This document shows positions 1 to 11,090 of a stretch of DNA of 64,000 bases, one piece after another. Position numbers and translations under genes: made by a program. The stretch is taken from NCBI GenBank assembly GCA_026874595.1, contig CM049314.1, forward strand, positions 75,096,300 through 75,160,299. Direction: 5' to 3'. The stretch is from Sipunculus nudus (taxonomy: Eukaryota; Annelida; Sipuncula; Golfingiida; Sipunculidae). Every line of letters starts with the position of its first letter. Position 1 is the first letter of the stretch. Below the pieces are notes generated by a model. It had not been told where the DNA came from. It was given only the letters and a program-made list of their open reading frames with translations, and did not search any database.

Positions 1-855
1 CCGGCTCGTTTACAACGGATGCTGTTATGACTACAACAATACGACTACGAAATAAAATACCGACCCGGAAAGGAGATGACACTAGCTGACAGCCTATCGC
101 GACTCCCGACCGGAAAGTCAAGTCCAGAAATACCACTTGACATATGCGTATCTCTCATCCAGTTTAGCCAACCGAGGCTAGAACAACTTCGAAAGGCTAC
201 TCAGAACGATCCAGTACTTGCACACCTCACCAAATACGTTCTAGTGGGTTTCATGGAGCAAAGGAGAGAAACCCACACCAGCACACGCCTATACTGGGCG
301 TTCCGTGATGAACTGAGTATTGAAGACGGACTTATTCTCAAAGGTTCACAAGTTATCATTCCGTCCACACTTCGCCAGCAGTACCTCAGTGACATTCATG
401 CTGGACATCAAGGTGTTACGCGATGCAGCCAGAAGATTGCAACCATCACAAGTAAGATTTTCTCAATGTTTGGTGTACCTAACAAAATCATCTCCGATAA
501 TGGACCGCAATTTATCGGAAAAGCCTACCAACAGATGTTATCTGACTTCGGTCTCACACATATCACCAGTTCACCGCATCACCCCGGTTCACCTGGCTTC
601 ATAGAGCGAGCCATCCATATGGTGAAAGCCATGATCCGAAAATCGCCACGAGACACCGATATCGCGTTACTAACACTCAGAACCACACCCATTGGCCATC
701 AGATACCATCACCGGCCGAGCTGTTATTTGGTCGAGAACTTCGTGCAACCTCCCCTTGCACATCAGCCGCCCTAGAAATGACATGTTGCGACAAAAGAAG
801 GAGGAAAACAGCAAGAAACTCACTAGCATATATGACCAAGAGTACACCGAGCTGA
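1..855 (+). pseudogene. Gypsy pol remnant: RNase H end and integrase, internally deleted
   Basis: Frame 1 runs from the window edge. A TGA at 28-30 interrupts the RNase H C-terminus, probably CGA to TGA. The RNase H then ends in ADSLSRLP. The first half of the integrase HHCC zinc finger follows (HAGHQGVTRCSQK). The protein then jumps directly to the second half of the catalytic core: SDNGPQF holds the second catalytic Asp, and the Glu lies in the SPGFIERAI stretch. The CxxC half of the zinc finger and the first catalytic Asp are missing, so about 100 residues were deleted in frame. The longest ATG ORF starts at 76, but that ATG is internal to the domain and is not a true start. No function is expected. 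Confidence 0.85.
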
Positions 856-1289
856 ACATGGAACATCCAATTTTGTTTCAAGATGTAGCAAAGAAGTTCT
901 GGTCACCAGGGATCATTGTTGGGATAGGCCCTGAACCAAGGTCATACATAATTCGCTGTAATCAGACTGGACAATATTTGAGGCGCAACCGAATATTACT
1001 GAAGGCACAACCACCACTATTTGTTGAACAACAACATACACCACCTATGATAAATAGTATGCCAGAAGATCTGGATCCATCTCCTCTGAGCAAATCTGAG
1101 TGTCCAAGACTATCTTCAAAATCAGTCATCAATACCCCGGAGGCTAAGGATACGCCACCTTTACAAACACTGACCCGTGACAAACTCACTACCGTGGAAC
1201 CACGTGATACTTCTCCTGTGATCAAAACTACTCATACCAGGTATGGACGCCAGTCAAAGAAACCTCACAGACTCATTGAAAACATGTAG
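756..1289 (+). pseudogene. Gypsy integrase C-terminal region (shifted frame)
   Basis: This continues the integrase above in frame 3, overlapping by 100 bases. It contains a run around W-SPGIIVGIGPEPRSYII followed by RRNR, typical of the C-terminal domain of Gypsy integrases of this type. A low-complexity Ser/Pro/Thr-rich tail follows, and it ends with a stop at 1287-1289. The frame change near 760-840 is a frameshift mutation rather than a programmed one, because the upstream frame is already missing catalytic parts. Confidence 0.75.
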
Positions 1290-1554
1290 TGTTGACCAAT
1301 GAGATAGCTATCAAGTCTACAGGGCAGAATAATCCCTTCTTGATAGTATTACATGTTCAGCCTGGGGCAGTCTTCCCCAAGAGTTGTCGACATAGTTTAA
1401 GTGCAGTACTTTGCGGATACAACGGTAATTATCAGAGATAAGATCAAGCGCATAATGAGTTATTTTACTTAACGAAAAAACTGTATAAGTTCACGTCTGG
1501 ACACTTTACTTATAAACACTCCTCTGTTTTGTGACTCTGTTTAAACAAGGGGGA

Positions 1555-1730
1555 TGTTATATTATCAAACAAAACATTTAAGAACTGATCCCCGATCATA
1601 GTGTATATGCGCATGCGCAATTCTCGCTCTTCTCAATATGTCAGCCTCCTGTGGAGCACGCTCGAGTTCGCTGTATCTGTTTTAATAAAGTCCTATGTTA
1701 CGTTCATGACAGTGTCAGTGAAATATTACA
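1555..1730 (+). repeat. Probable 3' LTR of the first Gypsy element
   Basis: A purine tract (aaacaaggggga) at about 1543-1554 is followed by TGTTATATT. The segment closes with aatattaca at 1730, which nearly mirrors its start (TG...CA with a short terminal inverted repeat). An AATAAA lies at 1683-1688. The length is 176 bp, short but within the range for this group. No second copy is in the window, so the borders rest on motif alone. Confidence 0.6.
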
Positions 1731-2521
1731 ACAGACATTGTCGTTTTTCTAGAATTATTAAAACTGTAAATATTTTAAAGAAATGATCCCTCACCCAGAC
1801 TCAATCCATTCAGCAATATAGTCAGTAGAAAGTATATACAAATATATACATTGGTTTGAATATGTATGTTGTTTGAACAGAGGTTAATATATTAAGGTTA
1901 ATAAAGGAAAGTATAGTTATATTTAAAAAAATGAGACATATTAGAAATAAAATGTCTTGGATGTACATGTATATATTTTAGTTGTGTAAGTGCTTGAATT
2001 TGGTATTGGATATTATCTTTTAATAGCATGTAAAATTGAAGTTAAGGGTGTCTGTTGATTATAGATTATTATTTTAATAGTTATTACTATTATTATTACT
2101 ATTACTATTACTCTTATGTATTTGCAAACTGGTTATTTTATCATTTCTTATTCCATACTTAGTTTTAAGATACAATGTTACTTGGTTAGATGTTTATTTA
2201 CTTATTATTATTATTCTTTGTTTGTTTGATTGTTTGTTTACAATTTAAATTTGAATTGATCATAACTGTGAACTCTCCATTTTTGCTTGTATAATAAGAC
2301 TTGTAAATGTTGATTGTATTGTAGGAACTATGGGCCTGTGGCCTTTATTTGCAGAATAAACTTACTTCTTTTTCTTCTTCTACTTCTTCAAGAACTGGTA
2401 ACATTGCAGTAGGTAAATTATGTGTTCAGTTTTCTTGCTTTAATTGCAGACATTCAAGTAATCATGTGTTCCTTTTTTGCATTAATTGTGCTGGCTAGTT
2501 TATGTTTTATACATTTTCCAG
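1731..2521. other. AT-rich intronic DNA, no gene seen
   Basis: This is AT-rich sequence with an imperfect trinucleotide stretch (attatt/actatt) around 2065-2110 and a pyrimidine-rich run near 2360-2395. Nothing else is supported. It ends with a good 3' splice site for the discoidin exon. Confidence 0.6.
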
Positions 2522-2669
2522 GGTTTTGGAGGGCAGCCATTTGATGTGGCATTCAACCAACCTCTCTATGTGATATTTCCTTGGTCATCGGGCAAACAAT
2601 TGCGGATCTATCCCATCAGGATCAATCCCGAATATGGCAGGTTCAGATTCCAAGTCATGGAGTGCTATG
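2522..2669 (+). CDS. Host exon: discoidin (F5/8 type C) domain, C-terminal half
   Basis: This exon encodes about 49 residues. It starts with GFGGQPF and contains KQLRIYPIRI and FRFQVMECY. These match the last strands of a discoidin domain, where the family has a pattern like ARYxRIxPxxW...LRxExxGC; here the final Cys sits as ECY. The 3' splice site is pyrimidine-rich and ends in ttttccag. The donor is tatg|gtgagc. The exon begins in phase 0 and ends in phase 1. The discoidin N-terminal exon at 54930-55087 ends in phase 0, so the same split is used in both copies of the domain. A middle discoidin exon and the N-terminal exon for this copy must lie upstream of the window. The role is probably extracellular binding of glycans or lipids (family knowledge). 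Confidence 0.8.
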
Positions 2670-3235
2670 GTGAGCCTCATACGAGTCATGAATTTTAAGA
2701 TGAGACTTGCAGACTTCCATTATTGCATTGTGAGTGTTGGACGAGACATCGGCCAGGCTTTTTAGGGACAGGGTTTTCCATGGGTGCTGTTGACACAGGC
2801 TGAAGTTACAAGTGTAGTTCTGATAGATGGCTCCATGATGGACTTTTCTGAAATTAATGTCAAATTCCTCAGGATTCACAGAAAAATATAGAAAATGGCC
2901 CCCTTGGGACACACTTGGGATCATTCTTGACATAAAAAAAAACACATGTGTGGTCACAGAGAAGTTGCGTGAGAATTGCCAAATGCCTCCACCATTGATT
3001 ATAATATATTTTCACTTTAATAAATATAGTTGGCACCACAGGTCTATGTTTGGGTTTAAAACAACCAAAATTCAAGAGGTGATAAAATTCCAGATGATAA
3101 CTCCAGTTTGGATGGAAATATTGGGTTCAAACTTGACTTATATATCACCAACCCCTAATGTAAGAACCCTATAGATTTGGGGTCATGAGATGAAAGGTCA
3201 AGGTCACAGGTCCCACTTCCTATATAAGATTTTTT
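2670..3235. other. Intron start, no gene seen
   Basis: Short ORFs occur on both strands, but none has a recognisable domain. The sequence ends at the degenerate left end of a large repeat element. Confidence 0.5.
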
Positions 3236-3814
3236 AGAGAACCTGTGAGCTTATGTGATGGTGTAGCGTTGTCCGTTGGCTGTCCTCTGTCATTCGTTGC
3301 ATGTAGGGTAACCCTTACTATCTCAAAAACAGCAGGAGCTAGCACCAACAAATGATATGCAAAAATTAGTCATCTAAAAAACTCTATCACATTTTGCTTA
3401 TTTTTGGCTGACTGCATTCCTTAGATTTTTTTAGGGAAAAAGCTAAAAAACCTTTAAAAATCTTCTTCTCTGAAACTGTTCAGCAAAATGGTGCAATATT
3501 TCACAGAAATGATCCCAGAGACCATTTCTCTTGAGTTTGTTCAATTGGTTTTGGTTTGATGAATTTTGGCCGAGTATTTGAAATAAGTCATTTGGCAAGT
3601 GAGCATACTAACCTTATAATCTCAGAAACAATAGGAGCTAGGATCACTAAATTTTGTGCAACTGTTGGTCAAGTAACTCATATTTGAAATTGCAGTTTTT
3701 TGGCTCCACCTACGTCGACCTGTTTTTTTAGCTCAGCTGACTGAAAGTCATCTGAGCTATAGCGATCACTCTTTGTCCGTCGTCCGTCTGTCCGTCTGTC
3801 CGTCTGTCCGTCCG

Positions 3815-5790
3815 TTAACCAGGCACAAATCGTAACTGCTGGACCTAGAACCTTGTAACTTGGGATTCTGAGAGGTCCATAAAAAATCTCCTTGGAAACC
3901 AGAAATTAGGTCTCTGTTACCCATATCCTTCGAGCTATGTGGCCCCAAAGTACCCCCCAGAAAAGTCAAAAATTTCATACAAAAACTTCAATATCTCATT
4001 AACTACTTGACTGATGGTCATGATTTTTGGCATACATATTGATCATGAGATGTTACATCACTTCCTGCAGACTGGTGGCGCCACCTGTATTTTTCGATTT
4101 TTTACGAATTTTTTTCTCTATTTTTGAGACCTTTAAAAATGTGAACATCTGTTAACAAGGCACAAATCATAAAGACTGGACTTAGAATTTTAATTCTTGA
4201 CACACTGAGAGGTCCATGAAAAAAATCTCCTTGGAAACCAGAAATTAGGTCTCTGTTACCCATATCCTTCGAGCTATGGGGCCCCAAAGTACCCCCCAGA
4301 ATAGTAAAAAATTTCATACAAAAACTTCAATATTTCAATAACTACATCACTGATGGTCTTCATTTTTGGCATACATATTGATCATGAGATGTTCGATCAG
4401 TTCCTGCAGACTGGTGGCGCCACCTGTACTGTTTGATTTTTTACGATTTTTTCCTCTATTTTTGAGACCTTTGAGGATGCTGTCATCTGTTAGCGTGGCA
4501 CAAATCGTAACGTCTGGATCTAGAATCTTCATTTTCGACACACTGAGACACCTATGAAAAGTCTCCATTGAAACCAGAAATTAGGTCTCTGTTACCCATA
4601 TCCTTCGAGCTATGGGGCCCAAAATTACCCCCCAGAATAGTCAAAAATTTCATACAAAAACTTCAATATCTCATTAACTACATCACTGATGGTCATGATT
4701 TTCGACATACATATTGATCATGAGATGTTTCATCAGTTTGTGCAGACTGGTGGTGCCACCTGTATTTTTCAATGTTCACAAATTGTTTTCTCCATTTTTG
4801 AGACCTTTAAGGATGTAGTTATCTGTCAACAGGGTACAAATCGTAACGACTGGACCTAGAATCTTCGTTCTTGACACACAGGGAGACCCATGATAAGTCT
4901 CCATGGAAACCTGAAATTTGGTCTCTGTTACCCATATCCTTTGAGCTATGGCACTCCAAAGTACAGCTCAGAATAATGGAAAATTTGATACAAAAGCTAA
5001 AGTATCTGAACAACTAATGCAGAGATAACCATAATTGTTTGCATGGATATTGATCATGGAGTGTTTCATAAGTTTCTGCAGACTGGTGGCACCACCTGTA
5101 TTTGATCGTTTTTTTTTACGAAATTTTTCAGTATTTTTGAGACCTTTAAAGATATGAACATCTGTTAACAGGGCACAAATCATAAAAACTGGACCAAGAA
5201 TCTTCATTCTTGACACACAGGGAGACCCATGAAAAGTCTCCATGGAAATTTGAAATTAGGTCTCTGTTACCCATATTCTTTAAGCTGTATGGGTCCAAAA
5301 TACACCCCCCCCCCCCCCAGAATAATGGAAAATTTGATACAAAAACTGCAGTATTTCAATAACTACAACACTGATGGTCATGATTTTCGGCATACATATT
5401 GATCATGAGCTGTTCCATCAGTTTCTGCAGACTGGGTGTGCCACCTCTATTTTTTTTCAAATTTTTACCAATTTTTTTCTTTTTTTTTTGAGACCTTTAA
5501 AGATGTGGTTATCTGTCAACAGGGTACAAATCGCAACAACTGGACCTAGAATCTTCATTCTTGTCATGCAAGGAGGCCCATGAAAGGTGCCTGTGGAAAC
5601 TTGAAATTAGGTCTCTGTTACCCATATCCTTCAAGCTATAGGACTCCGAAGTATCCCTCAGAATAATGGACAATTTGATACAAAAACTGAAGTAGCTGAA
5701 CAACTAATGCAGAGATCACCATGATTTTTTGCATGGATATTGACCATTAAGTGTTTTTATTAGTTTCTGCAGACTGGTGGAGCCACCTGT
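3815..5790. repeat. Tandem repeat, about 340-bp unit, six copies
   Basis: The landmark tgcagactggtgg recurs at 4066, 4405, 4741, 5077, 5426 and 5768, giving spacings of 339, 336, 336, 349 and 342. Each unit contains a ggtctctgttacccatat-type segment, a homopolymer-prone C run and the GGTGGCGCCACC dyad or a decayed version. Divergence between units is moderate, so the array is old. Confidence 0.85.
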
Positions 5791-5796
5791 ATTTTT

Positions 5797-6968
5797 GTAT
5801 CCGCCAAAACAAAGTTTTGCGGATACTGTGTTTTTGACCGAGTTCCTCCACCGCGGCGGCGTTCATTTCCAGAGAGCTCCTCGGAGACTAATGGACCGAT
5901 TTTTCCCAAACTTACACCTATTATCGGGTCACATGTGAACTGGTGCCTAACCAATTTGCGTTGACCTCTGACCTTTCCTCTCTATCCAGTGTCCATTTGT
6001 GGGCCTGTTTCCACTCATAAACCCTCATATCTCGGGAACCGTTTGACCGATCAGGAAATAAAATTGATACAAATGTAGCCCTTGGATTGCTTTATAACAT
6101 ACACAAAAAATGGTGGCGCCACCTGTAACCATGTTTGCACAGTGTCCATCTGTTCATCTGCCTTGGGTTAAAATCACTCCTATCTCTGCAGTGAATTGAC
6201 TAATTCACCTGAAATTCGTCATGCGTATAAATCCAGGATACCTTTCTTGATTTTATGACAGGTGGCGCCACCTACGTTCACGTTCACGCTGATGACATCC
6301 AAGCTTATATCTTGGGAACTGTTTGACCGATCAGGAAATAAAATTTATACAAATGTAGCCCTTTGATAGCTCTGTAACATACACAAAAAATGGTGGCGCC
6401 ACCTGTAACAATGTTTGCACAGCGTCTGTCTGTTAGTCTGCCGTGGCCTAAAATCACTCATTTCTCTGTAGTGGTTCGACATAACTGCCTAAAATTTTGC
6501 AGGTTTATACATCGTGGACAGCTTTCTTGATTTTATGACAGGTGGCGCCACCTACATTCTAGTTAACGCTGCACACATCCAAGCTCATATCTCAGGAACC
6601 ATTTGACCGATTGGGCCAAAATTGTGCATGTGTTTAGATCTCACATAGGTCTTTATCATACACAAAACTGGAGGGGTTACCTGCAAAGATTTTTGCACAG
6701 TGTTTGTCTGTTTGTCTGCCATGGGCAAAAATCGCTCATATACATGTAGTGGTTTGACTTTTCTGCCTAAAATTTTGCAGGTGTATACAACTTGGACAGC
6801 TTTCTGGATTTGTGGTAGGTGGCACAACCTACATACACATTTAGGCTGCAGACATCCATGCTAATATGCAACATACCTCACTCTATTTCCCCTTGCCACT
6901 CAATCCATGCCTCACTATCCGATTTTGGCAGATACATGTAGTCACTTGTCGGTTACCCGTATTCTAGT
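5797..6968 (+). mobile_element. Helentron-like element, family F1, copy a
   Basis: The left end is a stem-loop: GTATCCGC, AAAAC, loop, GTTTT, GCGGATAC (5797-5826). The right end has a decayed GCaGATAC, then a decayed hairpin (gtagtc...ggttac), then CTAGT|T at 6964-6968. The interior holds alternating repeats with GGTGGCGCCACC at 6112, 6261, 6392 and 6541, a 280-bp dimer period. Both borders read T|element|T. No coding region is present. Confidence 0.6.
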
Positions 6969-7150
6969 TTTAAAAGTTAACACATTTTTCTCAATTTTTG
7001 AGATATATAAATACAGACTAAATCTTGGCCTGTTGGTTAATCTGTTTGATGCTTCAGTTGAATGGGTATATACTACCATTCTATTGATAAAATTTCCTTT
7101 TGCGAATATCTTCCCAGTCAGCTGAGCGTCATGACCCATGGGTCACTTGT

Positions 7151-7520
7151 TATATATAGTTGTGGTCCTTCGTCTGTCGGCTGTCTGTCCTTCCGTTCGC
7201 CCGTCCGTCTTTCTGTCCGTCAGTCTGTTAAATTGGCACGTTTTGAAACCTTTGGACCATACCGAAAATTTCGTCATTAGGACTTCGTTCCTTCAAGATA
7301 TTAAGAAAAACCTCCATTTTCCTTTAAAAAAAAACAATTTTTACTCTATAAGACTGCCTAATATCAAAACCACTGATCTGAATTTGATCATAGTAAATAT
7401 GCACATTCTTCCATACATTTCTATGTACATACCAAAAATTGGGTCACTATTGCATAATTTGTTGAAGTTAGGCCAAAAAAAATAAAAGGTAAGGTTCTCA
7501 GGCACCACACATTAATCTCA
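7151..7520. repeat. Repeat debris with a MITE-end fragment
   Basis: A gtccgtc-rich stretch lies at about 7165-7230. At 7471-7506 one terminal inverted repeat matches the MITE at 40947-41284 (GGCCAAAA..., then GGTTCTCAGGCACC). The other MITE end is absent here. Confidence 0.55.
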
Positions 7521-7521
7521 C

Positions 7522-8836
7522 ACATTAATTATCCTCAGATGTTGATATTTCAAGTTTGTTCAAATGGTTTTGGTTCAGTGATTTTTGGCCGAGTTATGGG
7601 GTGCTTAACTTAGCCATTTTTCTGTATTTTCCCATATGAGTTATAAACCTGCAAAGCGTTTTTTCGACTGATGCCACTGAAGCCAGTTTGTTAAATATTT
7701 TACAAGAATAATTCCCACAATAATTCTTTTAATAATTGTCATCAAAGGTTCAACATGAATGTTTTTGGCTGAATTATGGAGATTGAATTGAGTCATTTTA
7801 CCATATATGTTAGCTTTGTGATGCTGTAACATCTAGCCTGGCACCAGTTTATCAGCATCTATTACATCATGCCACTAGACATTTAGATTTCAGGTTATCT
7901 TTGGTTAATACTGACAAGAAAGTTTTTTTAAAAGCTTTTAAAAAATTAAGATTTATGATTTAAGTTATTCATCTTACCAGGCAATGTTACATTCATGGAT
8001 ATTCAGCTCTCTGTGGCTATATAAAGACAACTGTACATGGATTATAAATTATTGGTATCCCTACTCAGCTTAATTCAAGAATTTGCCATAAATGAGATGT
8101 ATCTGTATTGTAATTTTGCATTCAGTATGCATCCATAATAATTTTACATATATTCCTGATTTCTTTTTTATAAAAAGTCAGCTGAAAAGCATTTTGTATT
8201 AGGAAAATAAATTTCAAAATTATTTCAAGTAGGGACCATTTTTGTGTTCAGATGGCAGCACTCGGTTTCCATTGGCAGATTGCCAGTGCCTTGATGTTGG
8301 CCATTAGCCAAGATGATGTCAGCTCTATAAATAGTTTTGGCACAGTGCCAGGATTGGAAGAAGTGCAGCCAGGTATAGGTCAAGAGTTCACTCAGTGTAG
8401 TAGCTGCATTCTATTTATAGCTTTGCAGACTGCTCACTGCATCATATTTGGCACCAAAGTTCAGCCTGAATCTATTTATAGCTTTAGCAGACTGCCAGCT
8501 GTGTAAGATTATGCAACAGGTCAAGAGTTCACTCAGTGCAGCCAGGTACAGGTCAAAAGTTCACTCAGTCTAGCCAGGTGCAGGTCAAGAGTTCACTCAG
8601 TGCAGTAGCTTGAGGCAGCAATTTCTCACAGGTCACTCGGGGCCAACTGCCTTACTCACCTAAGCCTTGTCAGCCCAGTACATCAAACTCTGGGGAAGTT
8701 TGATGTATTGGACTGATATTTTGACCTGTCTATGCGTCTTTGATGGTATTCTCATTTACAAGACAGGTGGTGCCACGTACATTGACTTTTGCACAGTGTA
8801 TGTGCCTGCTTATTTCTACAGAGGAATTTGATATAT
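7522..8836 (+). repeat. Left body of family F4, first half
   Basis: This stretch aligns by eye with 25858-27135, starting at cacattaattatcctcagatg and including the segment with repeated tcaagagttcactcagtgcagc. The internal 30-bp-scale repetition at about 8360-8610 (gtcaagagttcactcagtg, several times) is shared by all three copies (also 23640-23910 and 26680-26920). Confidence 0.7.
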
Positions 8837-9625
8837 TGATACAATGTGGGATTGGGGATGTCCCCACACTGTATCACAAGCAGTTAATGATGTTGGTGGC
8901 TGACAATGTTCCAAGACCAGTTTGATGACAGAAGTCTTTATTCAATAGCAAGAGGTCTGGGACAGTCTCTCTCTCTGAGAGAGCCGCTTAGTCTCCCTGA
9001 CTCACTCTCTGACTCTCAGCGCGCACTACAGATAGTTTTGTTACAGAGCTTTCACGTGACATATGAGACGTACATATCCATATTTCTGCATTTCGTCATA
9101 AAAGCTAAACCTTATCGGATGACTCAAAGTAGGTCACAATTACATCAGAGTTATAAGTGTTCTTCCTCACTATCGTGAGATCTGATTGGACAAAAGTGTT
9201 ATGGAAAATCCCAAGTCTGACCTGACATGCATCCAGTTATAGACTAACCTGCAAGTCCTATTTGGAGGACAGTGCTTATATACACATGTGGAGTCTCATA
9301 AAATAACATGTTTTAATTGTGTTCTACCATTCCCTCATAAAGACCAAACACATCAGTCATTCTGTGGCCCTATTTCTGTTTGTACAGACTTAAAATAGAC
9401 CTTAATGGTTTGGTGTACTGTTCTCTGTTTAAATTGGGAGAGAAGCCTATATGTGTGTATGACCAGATGACTGGTTGTCTGTGTCATCAATTATGGAAAG
9501 TCATTTATTGTTCAGTCTGACATGCCTGAAACTGAGCTTAAATTTGTGAAATATGAAATGTGAAATATTCCTTGAAATATGTGTTAAGTCACAAATATGC
9601 ATTTCTACTCCATAACAATATCAGC
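8837..9625. mobile_element. Insertion inside the F4 copy
   Basis: The other F4 copies read continuously across this point (tttgatatatcagcctg). Here the sequence is split and about 785 bp are inserted. The insert begins with a hairpin, gatacaatgtggg...ccccacactgtatc (about 8839-8877). I could not define its right end or target duplication. Confidence 0.5.
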
Positions 9626-11090
9626 CTGAAATTGGGCAAATTTATACATATCGGATAGCTTTGTTGTATACAAGACATGTGGTGCCACCTACAATAATTT
9701 TTGCACAATGTGTATCCCTGTTTATTTCTCAGGAGGGGTTTGATATATCAGTCTGAAAATTGGTAAATGTGTATATCTCTGATAGCTTTGTTGTATACAA
9801 GACTGGTGGTGCCAGCTAGAATCGTTTTTGTGTTGTGTGCACCCGTGCCAGAATTTCAGCAGTGATGTTTGCGTAATTGTTTCTTATTCAGAATGTTTAG
9901 TACTTGCATTGTTCATTTACATGAAAAGTAATGGTCCAGCATTGAAGCATTATACCTGGTGTATTTCCCAATGCACAGGTTCGCATTAGGCCTGTAGGCC
10001 TTGTTTATTTTGGCCTTATGGGCCCAAACATAATGCACCTCATAAAAAATCAGGAAATATATTTGCTCACTTATAATAAGAATGGCTGAAGCTAGAGACT
10101 TTTTTTCAGGGATATAACTCCATTTAATCAAGATTCAGTTGTATACCGAACATTAGATCTGAATTTTTCAAATTTTATAAGTCATTTGCATAAATATAAA
10201 ATCAGAACCTTAAATTTTGCCCAATTTAGGGCATAGCACGTTTTTTTCCTGTAAGCACTGTTAATTTAATTTTCATATCATGCACACGTAAGGATTTCAA
10301 CTTCTAAATTTTGAAATTTGAAAGGAATTGACTAAATCTGTAGCTTTTATTACAGTTTTTATGAGACCATGTCACACATAGGCTGTACTGAAGCCCCTCT
10401 ATATGTCCCCATATTGACCTTTCATGCTTGAAGTGAAGCATATACTGCAGCCAGCCAGCTCTTTAGTGGCTTCAGCTGGATCTAACTGTTCAACCCCCTC
10501 CCCTTTTAATTGTTTTGGCCAAAAACATATCAATATACAATTATTTAAAAAAATTATTGGTTTATAGTAACAACTTTAAAAATAAATTGAAAAGGAATTT
10601 TATAGTTAATGAGTAACAGGGACCTTGCAATTACTGATGTTTTATGGATCTTTCGTGGATTGCTGAAAATGTATTTCAAATGACACCATGCAGTCACCAT
10701 TGTGTATATTTTAATTTCAATCATTAAATTAAAAATTGATAATTGTATCCCCAGACAAAGTCAGGGGATACCATGTTTTCATTCCGGTCCCGCCGCTGCC
10801 GCGGCCGCATATAAATCTTGTTGGCGGGATAACTCAAAATATTTCATGGATCTTTACCAAACTTGGTATATGTATATAAATATAATGGTAAGAGGACAAC
10901 GCCTATTTAGAATGAGGTCATGACCTTTACTAGGAGAGGGTCCTTGACCTTGAATGGGTCCAATTTTGGGGAAAATCACCCAAATTCTTAAATATCGCAA
11001 GAAAAATCTACTTGACTTAAGATCTAGGACAGTGTTGTCAGGTACCAGAAACTGATGGCACCACCTGTTATCCTTTTCTTGTTTTTGTGC
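8855..11090. repeat. 2.2-kb direct duplication, copy 1
   Basis: This is almost identical to 13573-15808 at a constant offset of about 4718. The first 45 bases are more divergent, with indels. The copy stops abruptly at gtttttgtgc (11090) inside a family F2 element, where copy 2 continues into the rest of that element. Copy 1 therefore looks like the derived copy. Confidence 0.9.
10745..11090 (+). mobile_element. Helentron-like element, family F2, truncated copy
   Basis: It starts with the hairpin GTATCCCCAGAC-AAA-GTCAGGGGATAC (10745-10771). It shares its sequence with 15464-15808 and lacks the right end because the duplication stops here. Confidence 0.6.

Larger units (their letters stand above)
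1..1730 (+). mobile_element. Ty3/Gypsy-type element, 3' portion
   Basis: This is the right-hand end of an LTR retrotransposon that enters from the left edge. It holds the end of RNase H, a damaged integrase, a non-coding tail, a polypurine tract and a short 3' LTR. The RNase H end (ADSLSRLP) and the integrase resemble the Mag/K02A2.6-like group of Ty3/Gypsy; that assignment is by motif feel only. Stops, a frameshift and an internal deletion show it is dead. Confidence 0.85.
3730..7150 (+). mobile_element. Nested non-autonomous element (family F3), Helentron-like ends
   Basis: The left end forms a hairpin at 3730-3758 (AGCTCAGCTGA, seven-base loop, TCATCTGAGCT). The same end sequence recurs inverted near the right end (TCAGCTGAGC, 7118-7127). 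It is followed by a perfect 14-base palindrome TGACCCATGGGTCA (7132-7145) and then CTTGT|T. A gtccgtc-rich stretch (about 3772-3815) follows the left hairpin. The interior holds a 340-bp tandem repeat and, nested within it, a family F1 element. Inverted repeats placed asymmetrically plus a 3' hairpin are hallmarks of Helentron/Helitron2 elements; the assignment is inference. Confidence 0.55.
3236..10004 (+). mobile_element. Large non-autonomous element (family F4), interrupted copy
   Basis: The left end has AGAACCTGTGAG, a decayed form of GCGAACCTGTGAG. The right end has CACAGGTTCGC (9974-9984), then the hairpin AGGCCTgtAGGCCT (9988-10001), then CTTGT followed by T. A less interrupted copy is at 25106-27525. 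This copy is split by a nested element (3730-7150), by unrelated repeat sequence at 7151-7520 and by an insertion at about 8837-9625. The end pairing is inferred from the other copy, and rearrangement is possible. Confidence 0.5.

Noticed and set aside
3766..5703. Minus-strand ORFs of 60-90 codons
   Set aside because: They recur in each 340-bp unit with shifted ends and no conserved protein signal.
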